From NCBI GenBank assembly GCA_012934845.2, contig WNNJ02000325.1, forward strand, positions 62,001 to 126,000: DNA of 64,000 nt. Direction: 5' to 3'. Each line of letters starts with the position of its first letter. The first letter of the stretch is position 1. This DNA is from Pomphorhynchus laevis. Taxonomy: Eukaryota > Acanthocephala > Palaeacanthocephala > Echinorhynchida > Pomphorhynchidae. Below, piece after piece: positions 10,725-20,781 of the stretch. Both the position numbers and the translations under genes were made by a program. The notes below the pieces were generated by a model. That model was not told the DNA's origin and did not search any database. It was given only the letters and a program-made list of their open reading frames with translations.

Positions 10725-10849
10725 GTAATTCAATTATGCATTGGCAGCGTACCTAAATATGTTTCGAAAATAATGTAAATAAAAGCCGATAACGGCTTTT
10801 TAAAAACATTAATGATATAATAAATGATATACAATAAAACCCGTATTTT

Positions 10850-11005
10850 ATACATTTAATTCCTATTCATTTTAATTTTAGATCTTTTAAATATAGAAGA
10901 AAAATTTGTAAAGCTTTTGATGCTAAAAATTATAATTTATCTGTAAAAAAATTATTTTATTATATATTTCGCTAACTACTGCTAGCATCTTCAGAAAATT
11001 ATGTA
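10850..11005 (+). mobile_element. Penelope-like element fragment
   Basis: ATTTTAGATCTTTTAAATAT and the following bases match the segment at about 21,560, which encodes the Cys-rich lead-in to the GIY-YIG domain of the Penelope-like elements in this window. At 10,966-11,000 the minus strand carries the end motif (CTGAAGATG, GCTAGC/GTTAGC-type stem, GAAAT). It is a short broken fossil. Confidence 0.4.
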
Positions 11006-11037
11006 ATTTTAACAAACAAATGTTAACAAACAAATGT

Positions 11038-11455
11038 TTTCATACAACTTTTTTAATTAATACAAACAGGAAATATGAACCTTCATGCGTTTTTACAACC
11101 TTCGTCGGAGAGCTTAACCCGGAATTCGCCCACCACAGACGCCTAGCCTCAAATGAGTCGTTTCGACCTTAGTCTACTCATCACTACAGGGTGGTATCAT
11201 CAGTGGCCCAGTAGCTACACAACTTAGACAGTACTTAATCTCTGAAGGAATAAAACCTCTGAAGGAATTCACTAAGCGCACGCTGCTCAACCGGTGACCA
11301 GCTTTACATTTGGTATGTAATTTGGAGGCTGGGCGTCTGTGGTGGGCGCATTCCGGTTAAGCTTCCCGACGAAGGTTGTAAAAAAGCATGCAGGTTTATA
11401 CTTTCCTGTTCGTGTTAATAAAAAAAGTTGTATGAAATTCTTTCTTATTAATATA
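11038..11455. mobile_element. Foldback element with minus-strand hammerhead
   Basis: The arms at about 11,038-11,140 and 11,340-11,450 are inverted copies (AACAGGAAA..., TTCGTCGG, GCTTAACCC, CGCCTAGCC). They are homologous to the foldback at 5,146-5,419. The centre holds a minus-strand hammerhead (11,133-11,209) and a short direct repeat (CTCTGAAGGAAT-like, near 11,250). The right side continues into a related plus-strand unit at 11,500-11,935. Confidence 0.6.
11133..11209 (-). ncRNA. Type I hammerhead ribozyme, slightly decayed
   Basis: On the minus strand CUGAUGA is at 11,203-11,197, followed by helix II (ACC/GGU, with the first pair U-C lost), GAAA at 11,164-11,161, then helix III (ACGACU with AGGCGU, one A-G mismatch) and the cleavage triplet GUC at 11,140-11,138. 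It is the inverted partner of the intact copy at 11,780-11,861. Confidence 0.6.
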
Positions 11456-11935
11456 CGTCACCAGTAGTTTCAATTCATACAACCACTATATATGGAGTGA
11501 CGAATCTAAGCATCGGCACTAGAGATCGCTCGTGCTTTGTAGCTAGAGATCTTTTGCTCGTGCATTGTGCTTCAGCTGTAAACAAGCTTGTTGCTTGTTT
11601 AGCAACCTTAGTAAGCTAATGAAGGAAGGAACGATAGAACACGTGCTGTCCTGTGAATCCACTGTTTACGCAAACCATACCAGATGTAGGGCTGGTAACC
11701 GGCAGAGGAGCGTGCGCTTAGTGAATTCCTTCAGAGGTTTACTGAGGATTAAGTACTGTCGAAGTTGTGTAGCTACAGGGCCACACTGATGAGACCACCC
11801 TGTAGTGATGAGTAGACTAAGGTCGAAACGCCTCATTGGAGGCTAGGCGTCTGTTGTGGGCGCATTTTGGGTTAAGCTTCCCGATAAAGGTTGTAAAAAA
11901 GCATGCAGGTTTATACTTTTTTGTTCGCGTAAAAT
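11456..11935 (+). mobile_element. Hammerhead-bearing repeat unit (plus strand)
   Basis: This is a second, oppositely oriented copy of the centre and one arm of the foldback to its left: ACTTAGTGAATTCC-like bases, the hammerhead at 11,780, GGCTAGGCGTCTGT, GGGCGCATT, GGTTAAGCTTCCCG and TTGTAAAAAAGCATGC. The open frame at 11,565-11,789 is judged accidental. Confidence 0.55.
11780..11861 (+). ncRNA. Type I hammerhead ribozyme with GUC site
   Basis: All conserved parts are present in order: CUGAUGA (11,786-11,792), helix II GACC/GGUC (11,793-11,796 and 11,821-11,824) with a 24-nt loop, GAAA (11,825-11,828), helix III ACGCCU/AGGCGU (11,828-11,833 and 11,845-11,850) with an 11-nt loop, and the cleavage triplet GUC with C at 11,851. 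Helix I pairs ACA (11,783-11,785) with UGU (11,852-11,854) and, after an internal loop, GCC with GGC (11,859-11,861). The open helix is I, so this is type I. Predicted cleavage follows 11,851. Type I hammerheads are known from Penelope-like elements and animal small repeats; I infer that it processes the repeat's RNA. Confidence 0.85.
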
Positions 11936-11945
11936 TAAAAAAGTT

Positions 11946-12325
11946 GTTAATTGTACTTTATTGCATCTGTGAGCTGAAATTTTTCCGATTATGGCACGAT
12001 ATTATCCTCACCGGTATTGATCTTTTCTTTGATACAGCAAGACGCTACTAATCAGTCTGGGTGGGTCTCATCAGCTGCTGACCCAGGCCTACATTTCAAG
12101 TTTCGACCCTTATTATCTGATTTCTCCGTACACTGATGCTGATCGAATTTGTGCTCAGGACGTCTGTATCGCGATTCAACGCTATATCCACTAGGCTGGC
12201 TGCTCCAGTGGTGTAGATATACATTTATGTATATTACTTTTAATAGGGGATCAATACCTGTGAGGATAATATCGTGCCACAATCGGAAAAATTTGAGCTC
12301 ACAGATGCAATAAAGTACAACTAAA
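11946..12325. mobile_element. Foldback element with permuted hammerhead pieces
   Basis: Inverted arms of about 70 bp lie at 11,948-12,020 and 12,246-12,324 (TTGTACTTTATTGCATCTGT and its complement). They produce mirror-image open frames on both strands that share CICELKFFRLWHDIILTGID. In the centre the minus strand has CTGATGA-GACCC (12,074-12,063) and GGGTC-GAAA (12,109-12,101), the two halves of a hammerhead core, but in reversed order. Confidence 0.55.
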
Positions 12326-12533
12326 AACATTCATTGCAAGTGAAAAACCAGTGATCCGGCTAGCGGATCACACACATCGGGTAAGTTTCTAATAAATCGT
12401 TAGAATACGATCCCCTACCAATTTTCATAAATTGAAATTCTTAGCTGCTAACTAATAACTACTTACAAAGTAAAAATTTTATTGATTACAAACATCTTAC
12501 ACCTGCAAAAAAGACTAAATTTTCATATTTTGA
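12326..12533. other. Spacer
   Basis: Nothing was recognised except GTGATCCGGCTAGCGGATCAC near 12,350, an imperfect hairpin. Confidence 0.25.
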
Positions 12534-12595
12534 TTGATTACATCTAATAACACATTGCCGTCGACAACATATTACCGTCGGAAACCCCTTGGCGA

Positions 12596-12787
12596 ATGGA
12601 AGGGGCAAAGCTTGGTATTTGCCCGCATTGTAACAGGCCAATCGCACTTACAAAATTCGGAAATGTACGTTTTCACAAGAGTTTTGGGGTTCGGTGCCCA
12701 GGCACTAGCTGCGCTTCGATTGTTGATTACACACCCAATATTTCCTCCCATGTCAAACTTACAGCCGAACGTCAAACCTACAAATGA
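12596..12787 (+). pseudogene. Zinc-finger-like N-terminus of REL LINE
   Basis: The frame reads CPHCNRPIALTKFGNVRFHK followed by SFGVRCPGTSC. The Cys and His pattern (CxxC, then H, then C) fits a zinc finger, which in REL-bearing LINEs helps to recognise the target DNA. It is followed in another frame by RRIPWSLRNKAARIFTNIIE, the family's helical linker. Confidence 0.45.
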
Positions 12788-12979
12788 TCTGAAATGGCTT
12801 CGACCAACGACGTTTCCCACAATTTGAACGCATATGAAACGCTTCACCGTATTCGGGCATCATCTACGCTGACAGTAAGACGAATCCCTTGGAGTTTACG
12901 AAATAAAGCAGCTCGCATTTTTACCAATATTATTGAGGAGGCACTAGAACATAAATCGCCATATAGCTGAACTAGTCTT

Positions 12980-13354
12980 TTGAGGTTCGCAAAAGTGTGC
13001 CTATCAGCTCATTCAGGTGATCACCAAAATGTACGAAAACATATAGCGAATGCACTAAAGTCAGCCGAAAACAGGCAGTTTGACACTTCTTTTCTCACGC
13101 ATGTTTGTGCTCTACAAACGACCCGACATAAGCACGACAAATCAAAGACAATGACAATCGAACTTGTGCGACAGGGAAACTACAGCAAGGCAATGAAACG
13201 AATATCTTCGTCACGGCTGGCGCCGTTCACAGAACAGACACACCGTAAGCTCACAGATTTGCACCCACCCGGTAAAAGTATTATAACCTCAATCCCAACG
13301 ACAGAACACGGTATTGTCATCGATTCAAATACCGTTCGTAATTCAATTTTCTAA
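12980..13354 (+). pseudogene. Linker region before RT, REL LINE
   Basis: The 124-codon frame encodes the segment between the zinc finger and the reverse transcriptase (LVRQGNYSKAMKRISSSRLA, then TDLHPPGK). Copy 1 has a decayed version at 1,670-1,830. It ends at a TAA at about 13,352, just before the RT entry. Confidence 0.5.
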
Positions 13355-13381
13355 TTCCCCTCTGCATCGTCACCAGGTTGT

Positions 13382-14725
13382 TTGGGTTTAAGAGCCGAAC
13401 ACCTGCAAGACATGATCACAGCGGACCGGTCTGGAAAGCTTCTAAGCCGCCTGACACATCTGATAAATTATATGGCAGCCGGTGACCTTCCTGTAGATAT
13501 ATCTCGATATTTTGCGGGTGCAGATCTTATCGCTATAGAAAAACCAAATGGAGGTATACGCCCAATAGCGGCAGGAGAATTGTTACGGAGGGTGTGTGCA
13601 AAGTGTATTTGAACGAAGATGCGCGATAAGTTCACTCAAATATTTCAACCACAACAGGTCGGTGTTGGGGTGGCAAATGGCGCAGATTTAATAATTCACC
13701 AGGTTTGACGATTGCACGAACAGATACAAACCTCGGAAAATTGGGTATGGCGAAAGTAGGTGTTTTGAACGCTTTTAATACAGTTGACAGGCAATGCTTT
13801 ATTGATGCAGTCGACATTAAAGCACCTTCTATCGGACCGTGGATCAAATGGTGCTACTCGCAACCATCAAAATTACGCTTTGGAGCAGCAAAAAACCTTA
13901 CATCGTCAGCAGGAGTACAACAAGGGGACATTCTGGGCACATTACTTTTCGCACTGGCAATCCAACCCATTATTCGGAAAGTCGACTCGGTTACAGGTAT
14001 CGGTTTTAACAAGTGGTATTTAGACGATGGAATAATTGGAGGTGAACCGAAAGTTGCTATCACATTAAACATGATTGCAAATGAGCTGGAAAAAATCGGA
14101 CTATCAACGAATTGGCAAAAAAACCGAATTAATAGGCCACACAGAAGCAATTATCTCAACACAGACAGGATGGACTCACTCTCCACATACCAAGACTGAC
14201 GGCAATTTTACTCTTTTGGGATGCCCAATTGGTTCGCAAGAGTTTGTAGAAGCATATCTCATAAATAGTTGCTTAACAAACCTAGTAAATGCCACAGAGC
14301 TTGTCGCGTCGCTTCCGGACGCTCATGTGGCTCACCTGCTATTGTGCCACTGTGCTTCCGCTCAAGGAAAAGCATTCCTAATGAGGAATGTAGATCCAGC
14401 AAGCACCGAACTTTTCTGTAAGCAGTTTGATAATGCTGTGATACGGGTGATGGAAATCATCGCTTCAATACAACTGTCAGCGCGAACACGATCTCAAGTT
14501 AAGCTCCCACTAAACATGGGCGGTCTGGGCCCTAGGAGTACAAACAAACACAGAGCGGCAGCTTTTGCAGCAAGCGTCAGCACAGTGACCGCGTTTGTGA
14601 ACCAGGATCCAAATACATTTCCAGGCTTTGTAAACGCGAATGAAATACTTGCGCTACACGGAGCAGAAGTGGAACAACAGGCTTCATCCACAAGACAACA
14701 TCAAATATCGTTCAAAATCGACTAA
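13382..14725 (+). pseudogene. Reverse transcriptase of REL LINE copy 2
   Basis: This enzyme copies element RNA into DNA at a nicked target. Blocks in order are GLRAEHLQDMITADRSGK (13,382), KPNGGIRPIAAGELLRRVCA, LNAFNTVDRQCF (palm block A with N in place of the usual D-x-x-x-A-F start), GVQQGDILGTLLFALAI (block B'), WYLDDGIIGG (catalytic LDD block at about 14,013), then a thumb region with MGGLGPRSTNKHRAAAFA at about 14,515. Frames change near 13,615-13,700 and 14,110-14,200. The LDD in place of the usual (F/Y)xDD of LINEs, with a following GG, is a family hallmark shared with copy 1. Confidence 0.7.
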
Positions 14726-14809
14726 GAGAAGCGGAAAAATCTGTTAGACACAGGAGATTATTCGACAAGGGCCAGACTAATAGCGGTATCACAGCCACAT
14801 GCGAACGCA

Positions 14810-15031
14810 TTGTTACAATGCGCCCCAAATCAAAGTCTCGGCTTAACTCTTACCGACCAAGAATTTACAATTCTTATAAGAATGTGGGTAGGCCTGCAAA
14901 TTGATCCAAGTGACTACCGTTGTAGTCGATGTTTTCGAAACGCAGATGATGAGGGCTTCTATGCACTAACTTGCAAGTACGGCTGTTTTCCAGGAATGCG
15001 TCATAATGTAATTCGTGACGTCGTGCCCTAG
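14810..15031 (+). pseudogene. Cys-bearing region before REL nuclease
   Basis: The frame contains LTLTDQEFTILIRMWVGL and then CSRCFRNADDEGFYALTCKY and MRHNVIRDVV. It has the CxxC...H/C spacing of the zinc knuckle that precedes the REL domain in this LINE group. It ends at a TAG at about 15,029 in front of the endonuclease. Confidence 0.5.
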
Positions 15032-15060
15032 GCGGCACAATCAGCAGGAATGCATGTGGG

Positions 15061-15543
15061 TTGCGAGGTTCGCAACCTTGTCCAAAATCTTCAAGAGCGG
15101 CCAGCCGATATTTTGATCTACGGGATCCTTCAGATGCTATAGACTTCGCGGTAACACATCCACTACAGAAATATTTTCTTCGCCAGTCAGCTTATGCGCC
15201 TGGTTACGCAGCTGCGCAGTACGCATCATCGGTCAAAGATGGAAAGTATCGTGCTAAAATGATTAAGGCGGGATATAACTTCATACCTGCAGTCTTGGAG
15301 TGTTACGGCGGCTGGAATATGGAAGGGGAGAAAATCATCAGACGAATCGCCCGATACTTAGCAATTCGATCATCTATACCATACAGCATCGCATCTGCAC
15401 GGCTCTTTCAACGAATATCAATAGCACTCATGAGAGGAAATTCAAAAGCTATATTATCTAGCATTGATATGTTAAACCGACCGTATTACGAGATTGCTAA
15501 CCCCATAATGGAGAATCCCACACGAAGAATGAACCCCTTTTAG
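15061..15543 (+). pseudogene. Restriction-like endonuclease of REL LINE copy 2
   Basis: In the frame starting near 15,096 the bases read RPADILIYG, but the next part (DPSDAIDFAVTHPLQ) continues in the frame of this ORF, so a one-base shift lies close to 15,125. The nuclease pattern AD-x11-D, then KDGKYRAKM, VLECYGGW and IIRRIARYLAI matches copy 1 at 3,582-4,000. The protein family nicks target DNA. Confidence 0.6.
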
Positions 15544-15696
15544 GCACTTGATCTGGCAGTTGACTCTCTTCCGTCGTCAATTGATCAGTCCGCTCCTGGA
15601 TACATTGAATTTACCAATACAAATGAAGTAACTGTCACGCTAGCTAATATACCAGGATCCAGTGTCGATACGTCAGTTTTTACAGGAACTCATAAA

Positions 15697-16110
15697 TTGT
15701 GTTCCTACAGAGATTGTGTACTTATAGAAGAAAACGGAAAATTCACACTAAAAGTATTGAGCTCTGCAATCACAGTAAAGCCCCAAAGTCTTTCAAGCAA
15801 AATTAAGCCACATTTTGACACCTTTCTGCAACAATGTGACAATTCATCAAATAATAACGACGCTGATGATCCTGAATCTTTACCTATTAACTCACAGCCA
15901 GAAACCGAAATTAGTAAACAGACTGTCGGTTATATGCCACATGACGTACATACATTATCTGATTCTGAATTAACTGACAGTTTATCGAACGCAAATAGTG
16001 ATAATCTTGAATTGGACGGAAGTTTTAATTATGAAACAGAATTATTAACTGACTTTTGTGGAACAGATCAAATAATCACGCTTACTATAAAGAAACAGAT
16101 GATAGAATAG
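15697..16110 (+). pseudogene. Acidic C-terminal tail of REL LINE
   Basis: This is a low-complexity, Asn/Asp/Ser-rich frame (NSSNNNDADDPESL) following the nuclease. It stops where the GAATA-type repeat of the inserted LINE begins. An acidic continuation (SDILDDQALSESRDNEEEEV) is found after the insert at about 17,170-17,232. No function is known to me. Confidence 0.4.
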
Positions 16111-17129
16111 AATAGAATAGAATTTATTTAGAGTGGCCTTTATGGTAAAATAGAACCATTTACAGGCCCACTATAAAAATTAAAAGACAAGTTTACGTCC
16201 GATGAATGTTTGAACTTGTATGTAGCGTTATTGAATTGATTGCGACTGAAAGTGTTATTTTAGTTCGTTTGCAAGAAGTATGGCGATCAAGGAAGTTTTG
16301 AAGTGTTTAAGCGACGTCAATGATTTTGTGTCTCGAGGAAGTTTGTTCCAAAGGCGTGGTGCAGCGATGGTGAACGCACGATATCCGTGATTACCGTTGT
16401 GACGGGGGACGGAAAGCGAGTAGGAGCGATGACTTCTTAGGGAGAGACCAGTCGTCATATAGGATGCGCTATCAGGAAGATATAGATAAGGAGGGTTGTA
16501 CCGGAATTTGATTTGCCATGCAAGTGTGAGAATTTGAGAGGTTATACGGCTCGGAATGTCGAGCCAGTTAAGGATGCGGAGGATGTTGGAGATGTGGTCG
16601 TACTTGCGAAGGTGGAAGATGACCCTAGCAGCCATGTGCAGAATCCTTTGTAGATAGTGAAATTGATATGCTGGACAGTTTACGAGAAGACCTAAGCAAT
16701 ATTCTAGACGAGGCATGAAAAGGCTGGAGATTAAAATAGCTGTCGATTTGACGTCGAGGTTTCTACGGACACTTCGAATGTCACGGAGGATGAGGGAGCA
16801 TGAACTGATCTTGCTACGAATAAAAGGCAGAAACGAGAGATTATTGTCAAAAGGGACACCGAGGATTGTCATGATAGTCACTTCTGGTAGACGGAAATTG
16901 TGTATGCATACTGGAAAATCGAGGGTGTAAGAGTGGCGCAGTGTTATCCACATCATGTTAGATTTCTCGTTGTTTAAAAACATACGAATTGAACAAAGAT
17001 ATGCGTGAATAGCAGAGAGGCAAAACGATGCATCAGAAGCGAGGTTGCATGCAGATGTGGGTGTGCATGATGCATAGATTACTATATCGTCAGCGTACTG
17101 AATAACTTCAAAGCCGAAAGGGACCACGA
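16110..17129 (-). mobile_element. CR1-type LINE, 5'-truncated, inserted in REL LINE
   Basis: A minus-strand 290-codon open frame (17,127-16,255) holds the end of a reverse transcriptase: YADDIVIYAS (catalytic YADD), LNNEKSNMMWI, LGVPFDNNLSFLPFIRSKIS and the C-terminal APRLWNKLPRDTKSLTSLKH block of CR1/Jockey-type LINEs. The 3' end (plus coordinate about 16,110-16,125) is a short ATTCT/AGAAT-type tandem repeat, as usual for CR1 tails. The 5' edge is abrupt at about 17,129. It splits the acidic tail of the older REL LINE, so it is the younger of the two. The open frame is uninterrupted, which suggests a fairly recent insertion. I could not define a target duplication. Confidence 0.75.
16255..17127 (-). 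CDS. C-terminal half of LINE reverse transcriptase
   Basis: This is an intact open frame without its N-terminal fingers. The catalytic YADD is near residue 11 and the thumb and C-terminal region reach the stop. The closest relatives in this window are at 26,211-27,670 and 31,231-32,106. It cannot act alone because the endonuclease and first palm block are missing. Confidence 0.65.
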   Translation of the reverse strand: MVPFGFEVIQYADDIVIYASCTPTSACNLASDASFCLSAIHAYLCSIRMFLNNEKSNMMWITLRHSYTLDFPVCIHNFRLPEVTIMTILGVPFDNNLSFLPFIRSKISSCSLILRDIRSVRRNLDVKSTAILISSLFMPRLEYCLGLLVNCPAYQFHYLQRILHMAARVIFHLRKYDHISNILRILNWLDIPSRITSQILTLAWQIKFRYNPPYLYLPDSASYMTTGLSLRSHRSYSLSVPRHNGNHGYRAFTIAAPRLWNKLPRDTKSLTSLKHFKTSLIAILLANELK

Positions 17130-17339
17130 TACCGGAAAAAGGCCGGCTAGTTGTCAGTGGATCGGTTGATTCAGATATTCTAGATGATCAGGCGCTATCT
17201 GAAAGTAGAGATAACGAAGAGGAGGAAGTCTAACGCTATCGATTATGAACATTATACGAAGAGGTTAACTATATTCTACATGTGTATATTTTTTTCAATC
17301 GAACAAATGTTTTATTAACAAATAAATGTTTTTCATTAA

Positions 17340-17690
17340 ATAAAATAATAATTGTAACTGCAATACTGCAGGTGTAGTGTATCTAATACAATGTACATGT
17401 GGATTGAAATATATTGGAAAAACATATCAAATGTTAAAAACTAGGTTTAGGTAACACATATATAGTATATAGCATAATAGTCACACTATATTTTATAGGC
17501 ACATGAGATTAATAGGACATAATATTAAAAACTATTAAATAACTGTAAGCTATTTATCTTAGAACATATTATTGAAGAAAATAAGTCAACAGTAGATCAA
17601 AAACTATTAGGAAGAGAACATTTTTGGATTAAAATGCTAAATTTCATGTGCATGTAAGGATTGAATAACGTGGTACAAAGAATTGTCAGA
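17340..17690 (+). mobile_element. Penelope-like GIY-YIG fragment
   Basis: The frame near 17,356-17,455 gives NTAGVVYLIQCTCGLKYIGK, a GIY-YIG nuclease start (the V-Y and Y-I-G strands) with a preceding Cys pair. A later stretch resembling the domain's EHFWIKML block is at about 17,618. In Penelope-like elements this domain lies C-terminal to the RT. It is a broken fossil with several breaks. Confidence 0.55.
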
Positions 17691-17939
17691 AGTAGCAGAT
17701 AAACGTAAGTCAAGAAGTAAAAAACGATATAAGTAAATAAAAATAAAAAATGATTTGAGTTGGATCAAAAAAGAGGAAAATGTTTTTATTGAAATTTTAC
17801 TAACCTCTGTTAGCACATTCAAAAAATTACCAAATTTAGAAACTTTTTTTTTACTTTTAACAACTAATTATCAACGATTAAAAAAAATAAATTAAAAATA
17901 TTAGAAATATTAAAACCACTTTAAAAAGATAATAAGCTA

Positions 17940-18830
17940 AAAGACAATTTTAATAAGCTAAAAGATCTTTATGTAAATACAATAAGTGTTTCTAAAGAAA
18001 TAATTGATTAAATAAATAAAATTTTAATTAACGATTATGATAGGTTAAGTTGTATAATAGACAATTATTGTAATAGGAAATACTATAACCGGAAAATAAA
18101 TGCGAATAATAGCAAAAAAAATATACACTAACCATAAAATTCATTAATACATGTGTAGATAACATAAATATAGGTAGACTTTTAAATAATTCTAACAGTA
18201 AAATTATAAGATCAGATTTAAGTAAATATATTTCTAAAATAAGGTATAAACTCCTACCACCATTAGGACAAAATATTTGTAATTATAATAAATAATTAAA
18301 ATCAATATGTAACGATAATATTAGAAACATAATGGAAACAGAATGCAATTGTAAAAGTCTTAGTTTTGATAAAATAAATGAACATATATGTACCCATAAT
18401 CTAGAATTAATTGAAAATTGTGAATTAAGAAAGCTGATATCAAAAGGGTATAAATATAGATTAAATAATAACAACGACAAAAATAAAATTTACAGTTCGT
18501 TATATAATAACTTAAATGATTACTTTAGTAAGCTGATTAATAGTGAAAGCTCGAATATATCTAAGATAAAAATTTGGAAAGATTATATATTTGATAAAAT
18601 TAAAAATAAAATGAAAATAACAAACAATTACAAAGGGAACGATAAAATTAATAAAGATATGTATTCAGAACTTACTAAATTAAAGGATAACTATATAATA
18701 ACAACTATTGATAAAGCTAGTAATAACTTTGTCTTCATATGCAAAAAAGCTTTATTATGATATACTAATGAAATATATTAATTCTAATGATTTAAATGTA
18801 AATCCAACATATGAACGTAGTGAGTTGAGT
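17940..18830 (+). mobile_element. Penelope-like element, N-terminal and RT entry part
   Basis: The longest open stretch (18,332-18,760) carries HICTHNLELIENCELRKLIS and TTIDKASNNFVFICKK, the block with conserved DKA-NNxVxIC that opens the reverse transcriptase of Penelope-like elements. It also shows LLPPLG, as in the copies at 21,960 and 23,555. It is incomplete and broken. Confidence 0.6.
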
Positions 18831-19218
18831 AAAGGTTGTTATCGCCATTAGAACGAATAATTTGTAATTATAATAATCAATTCAGCTAACTGAGTATACG
18901 TATTTAATATATTGATAAAATCAAACTAAATAAATAAAAACTAAAAATTTCATAATTAGAAAATAAATAACAATAAAAAATTGTTATATGATTTTATAAA
19001 ATTATATCAAGTTAAAAATAAAAAATTGAAATTTAAAACAAAAGTCAATTTTTATAATTTGAAGAGGATGAGAGATAATCAGGATCAACTGCTATGCTAT
19101 CAGGCTTGGCCATATTCCTCGAGCAAACATAACAGCGGGACCAAACATGTGCAAATGACGTATTTTTCTCTTATGAAATTTGATTATTTAGTTATATATT
19201 CCAATACAAATTATGTCA

Positions 19219-20640
19219 TTAATTATCCATCCATAAGCATTTTCCGCTAATGATTTTAAATTTATGTTTAATATTCTTGTCTTGATTTATATATTTTACT
19301 ATTTTCTGCTTGATGTTATTTTTATAGTAACCTAGTTTAAAATATGTATCTATTAAATTATTTAAATGATTTTGAAGAAAGCCAATATCATTACATATTG
19401 TTGCAATTTTTAAAATTTCATTATTTAATGTATTATATTTTATATTATATGGTATGCATGAATGCTTATGCAAAAATATGTTTCTTGTAAATTTAAATAT
19501 GTCATCTTTACGATATAAATTAATAGTAGTTTTAGTTAATGTTAATTTAATGTCGAAATCTAGATATATACCTTCTTTATCATCAATATTGGTTTTGTTA
19601 AGAATAAGGCTTTCTGGATAAATTTGTTAACTAATTAAATAAAACCAATATCGTTACAAATTGTTGCAATTCTTAAAATTTCATTATTTAATGTAAATAA
19701 TGAAATTTTATATTCTATATTATATGGTATGCATGAATGTTCATGCAAAAATATGTTTCTTGCAAATTTAAATGTCATCTTTACGATATAAAAAGGAGTT
19801 AATTGATGTTAATTTAATGTTCATATCTGATAATAAGATAATAAGCTAAAAGATAATTTAAATAAGCTAAAAGATCTTTATGTAAATACAATAAGTGTTT
19901 CTACTATAAGTGTTTCTACACATATATCATCAATATATCTTTATATAATTTAGATTTATATTTTAAACAGTTATGAATAAATTCATATTTTATAAAGCTT
20001 AAAAATAAGTAGCTATAATTGAGCTACACTTAGCATCCATTGTAACATCTTTTTCGTCTAAATATAGATGTTCCCACCTTTAAATTATTTTGATTTATTA
20101 AAATATTTAAGGATTTTAATAATTCAATTTTATCCATATATTTATGTTTACTTGATGGTTTAATTTTTGTTAGGCGTTATAATTATTATAACATATATAT
20201 GTATATTTTTTCCGAATATAAGATTAATTAATTTTACTAAGGCTTCTTTAATATCTACTAAATCTAAACTTGTATAAAGCGTACTAAAATCGTACGTACT
20301 CATATTCTGAAAATTTATTCATTTTGTCTGTTTTAAAAATTCTTTTGTAGAATTAATACTGAAATAGTGTTTTATACTAGTATTAATTTCGATTACCTTG
20401 CAATATTTTTTAAAGTGTGCTTTAATTACTTTAAGTATTTTATTCATATAGACAGAAAGTGGTTTTAATGTACATTTAAACGCACTACATATAAACCTGT
20501 TTTATTGGATGTTTATGTAATTTGGGATTCCAATATAATATATGTATATATATTATATAATTCAACCGTTGTACTCTTTGTATTTATTATTTAACAGTGA
20601 CTTTTAATAATTGTTTCTAAGCTCAAATCACTACATTCAT
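19219..20640 (-). mobile_element. Penelope-like element pieces, minus strand
   Basis: On the minus strand, 19,473-19,219 encodes SCIPYNIKYNTLNNEILKIA, the end of the RT region in this family. 20,640-20,090 is homologous to the plus-strand RT pieces at 22,983 and 24,902 (the LYTNL and KPLSVYMNK blocks). A second copy of the SCIPYN region lies near 19,650-19,790. The pieces are opposed to those on either side. It has many breaks and is a fossil. Confidence 0.5.
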
Positions 20641-20781
20641 ATGTTGTGTTTGTATTTAAATCATTATAATTAACTTCTATGAAAATATATAATACAATTA
20701 AGGGAGAGAATTACAAGAACTTAAAAGTAAACTTATGAAATAAGAAACAATAAAAATAGTACAATCTTTTGACATTGAAGA

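Larger units (their letters stand above)
12534..17232 (+). mobile_element. LINE with restriction-like endonuclease, copy 2, interrupted
   Basis: This is the more complete copy of the family at 1,650-4,520. In order it has a zinc-finger-like N-terminus (12,596), a linker (about 12,800-13,350), reverse transcriptase (13,360-14,720), a Cys-containing region (14,810-15,030), restriction-like endonuclease (15,061-15,540) and an acidic tail (15,697-16,110, resuming after the inserted LINE at 17,130-17,232). It has several stops and frame shifts, for example TAG at 12,967, TAA at about 13,352 and a shift near 15,104. The tail is split by the CR1-type LINE at 16,110-17,129. Both copies sit in the same host intron. 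Confidence 0.75.

Noticed and set aside
11836-12330. Two open frames on opposite strands sharing CICELKFFRLWHDIILTGID
   Set aside because: They are mirror images caused by the inverted arms of a foldback element.
12572-14691. Minus-strand open frames opposite the REL LINE
   Set aside because: They are shadows of the plus-strand coding sequence with no domain of their own.
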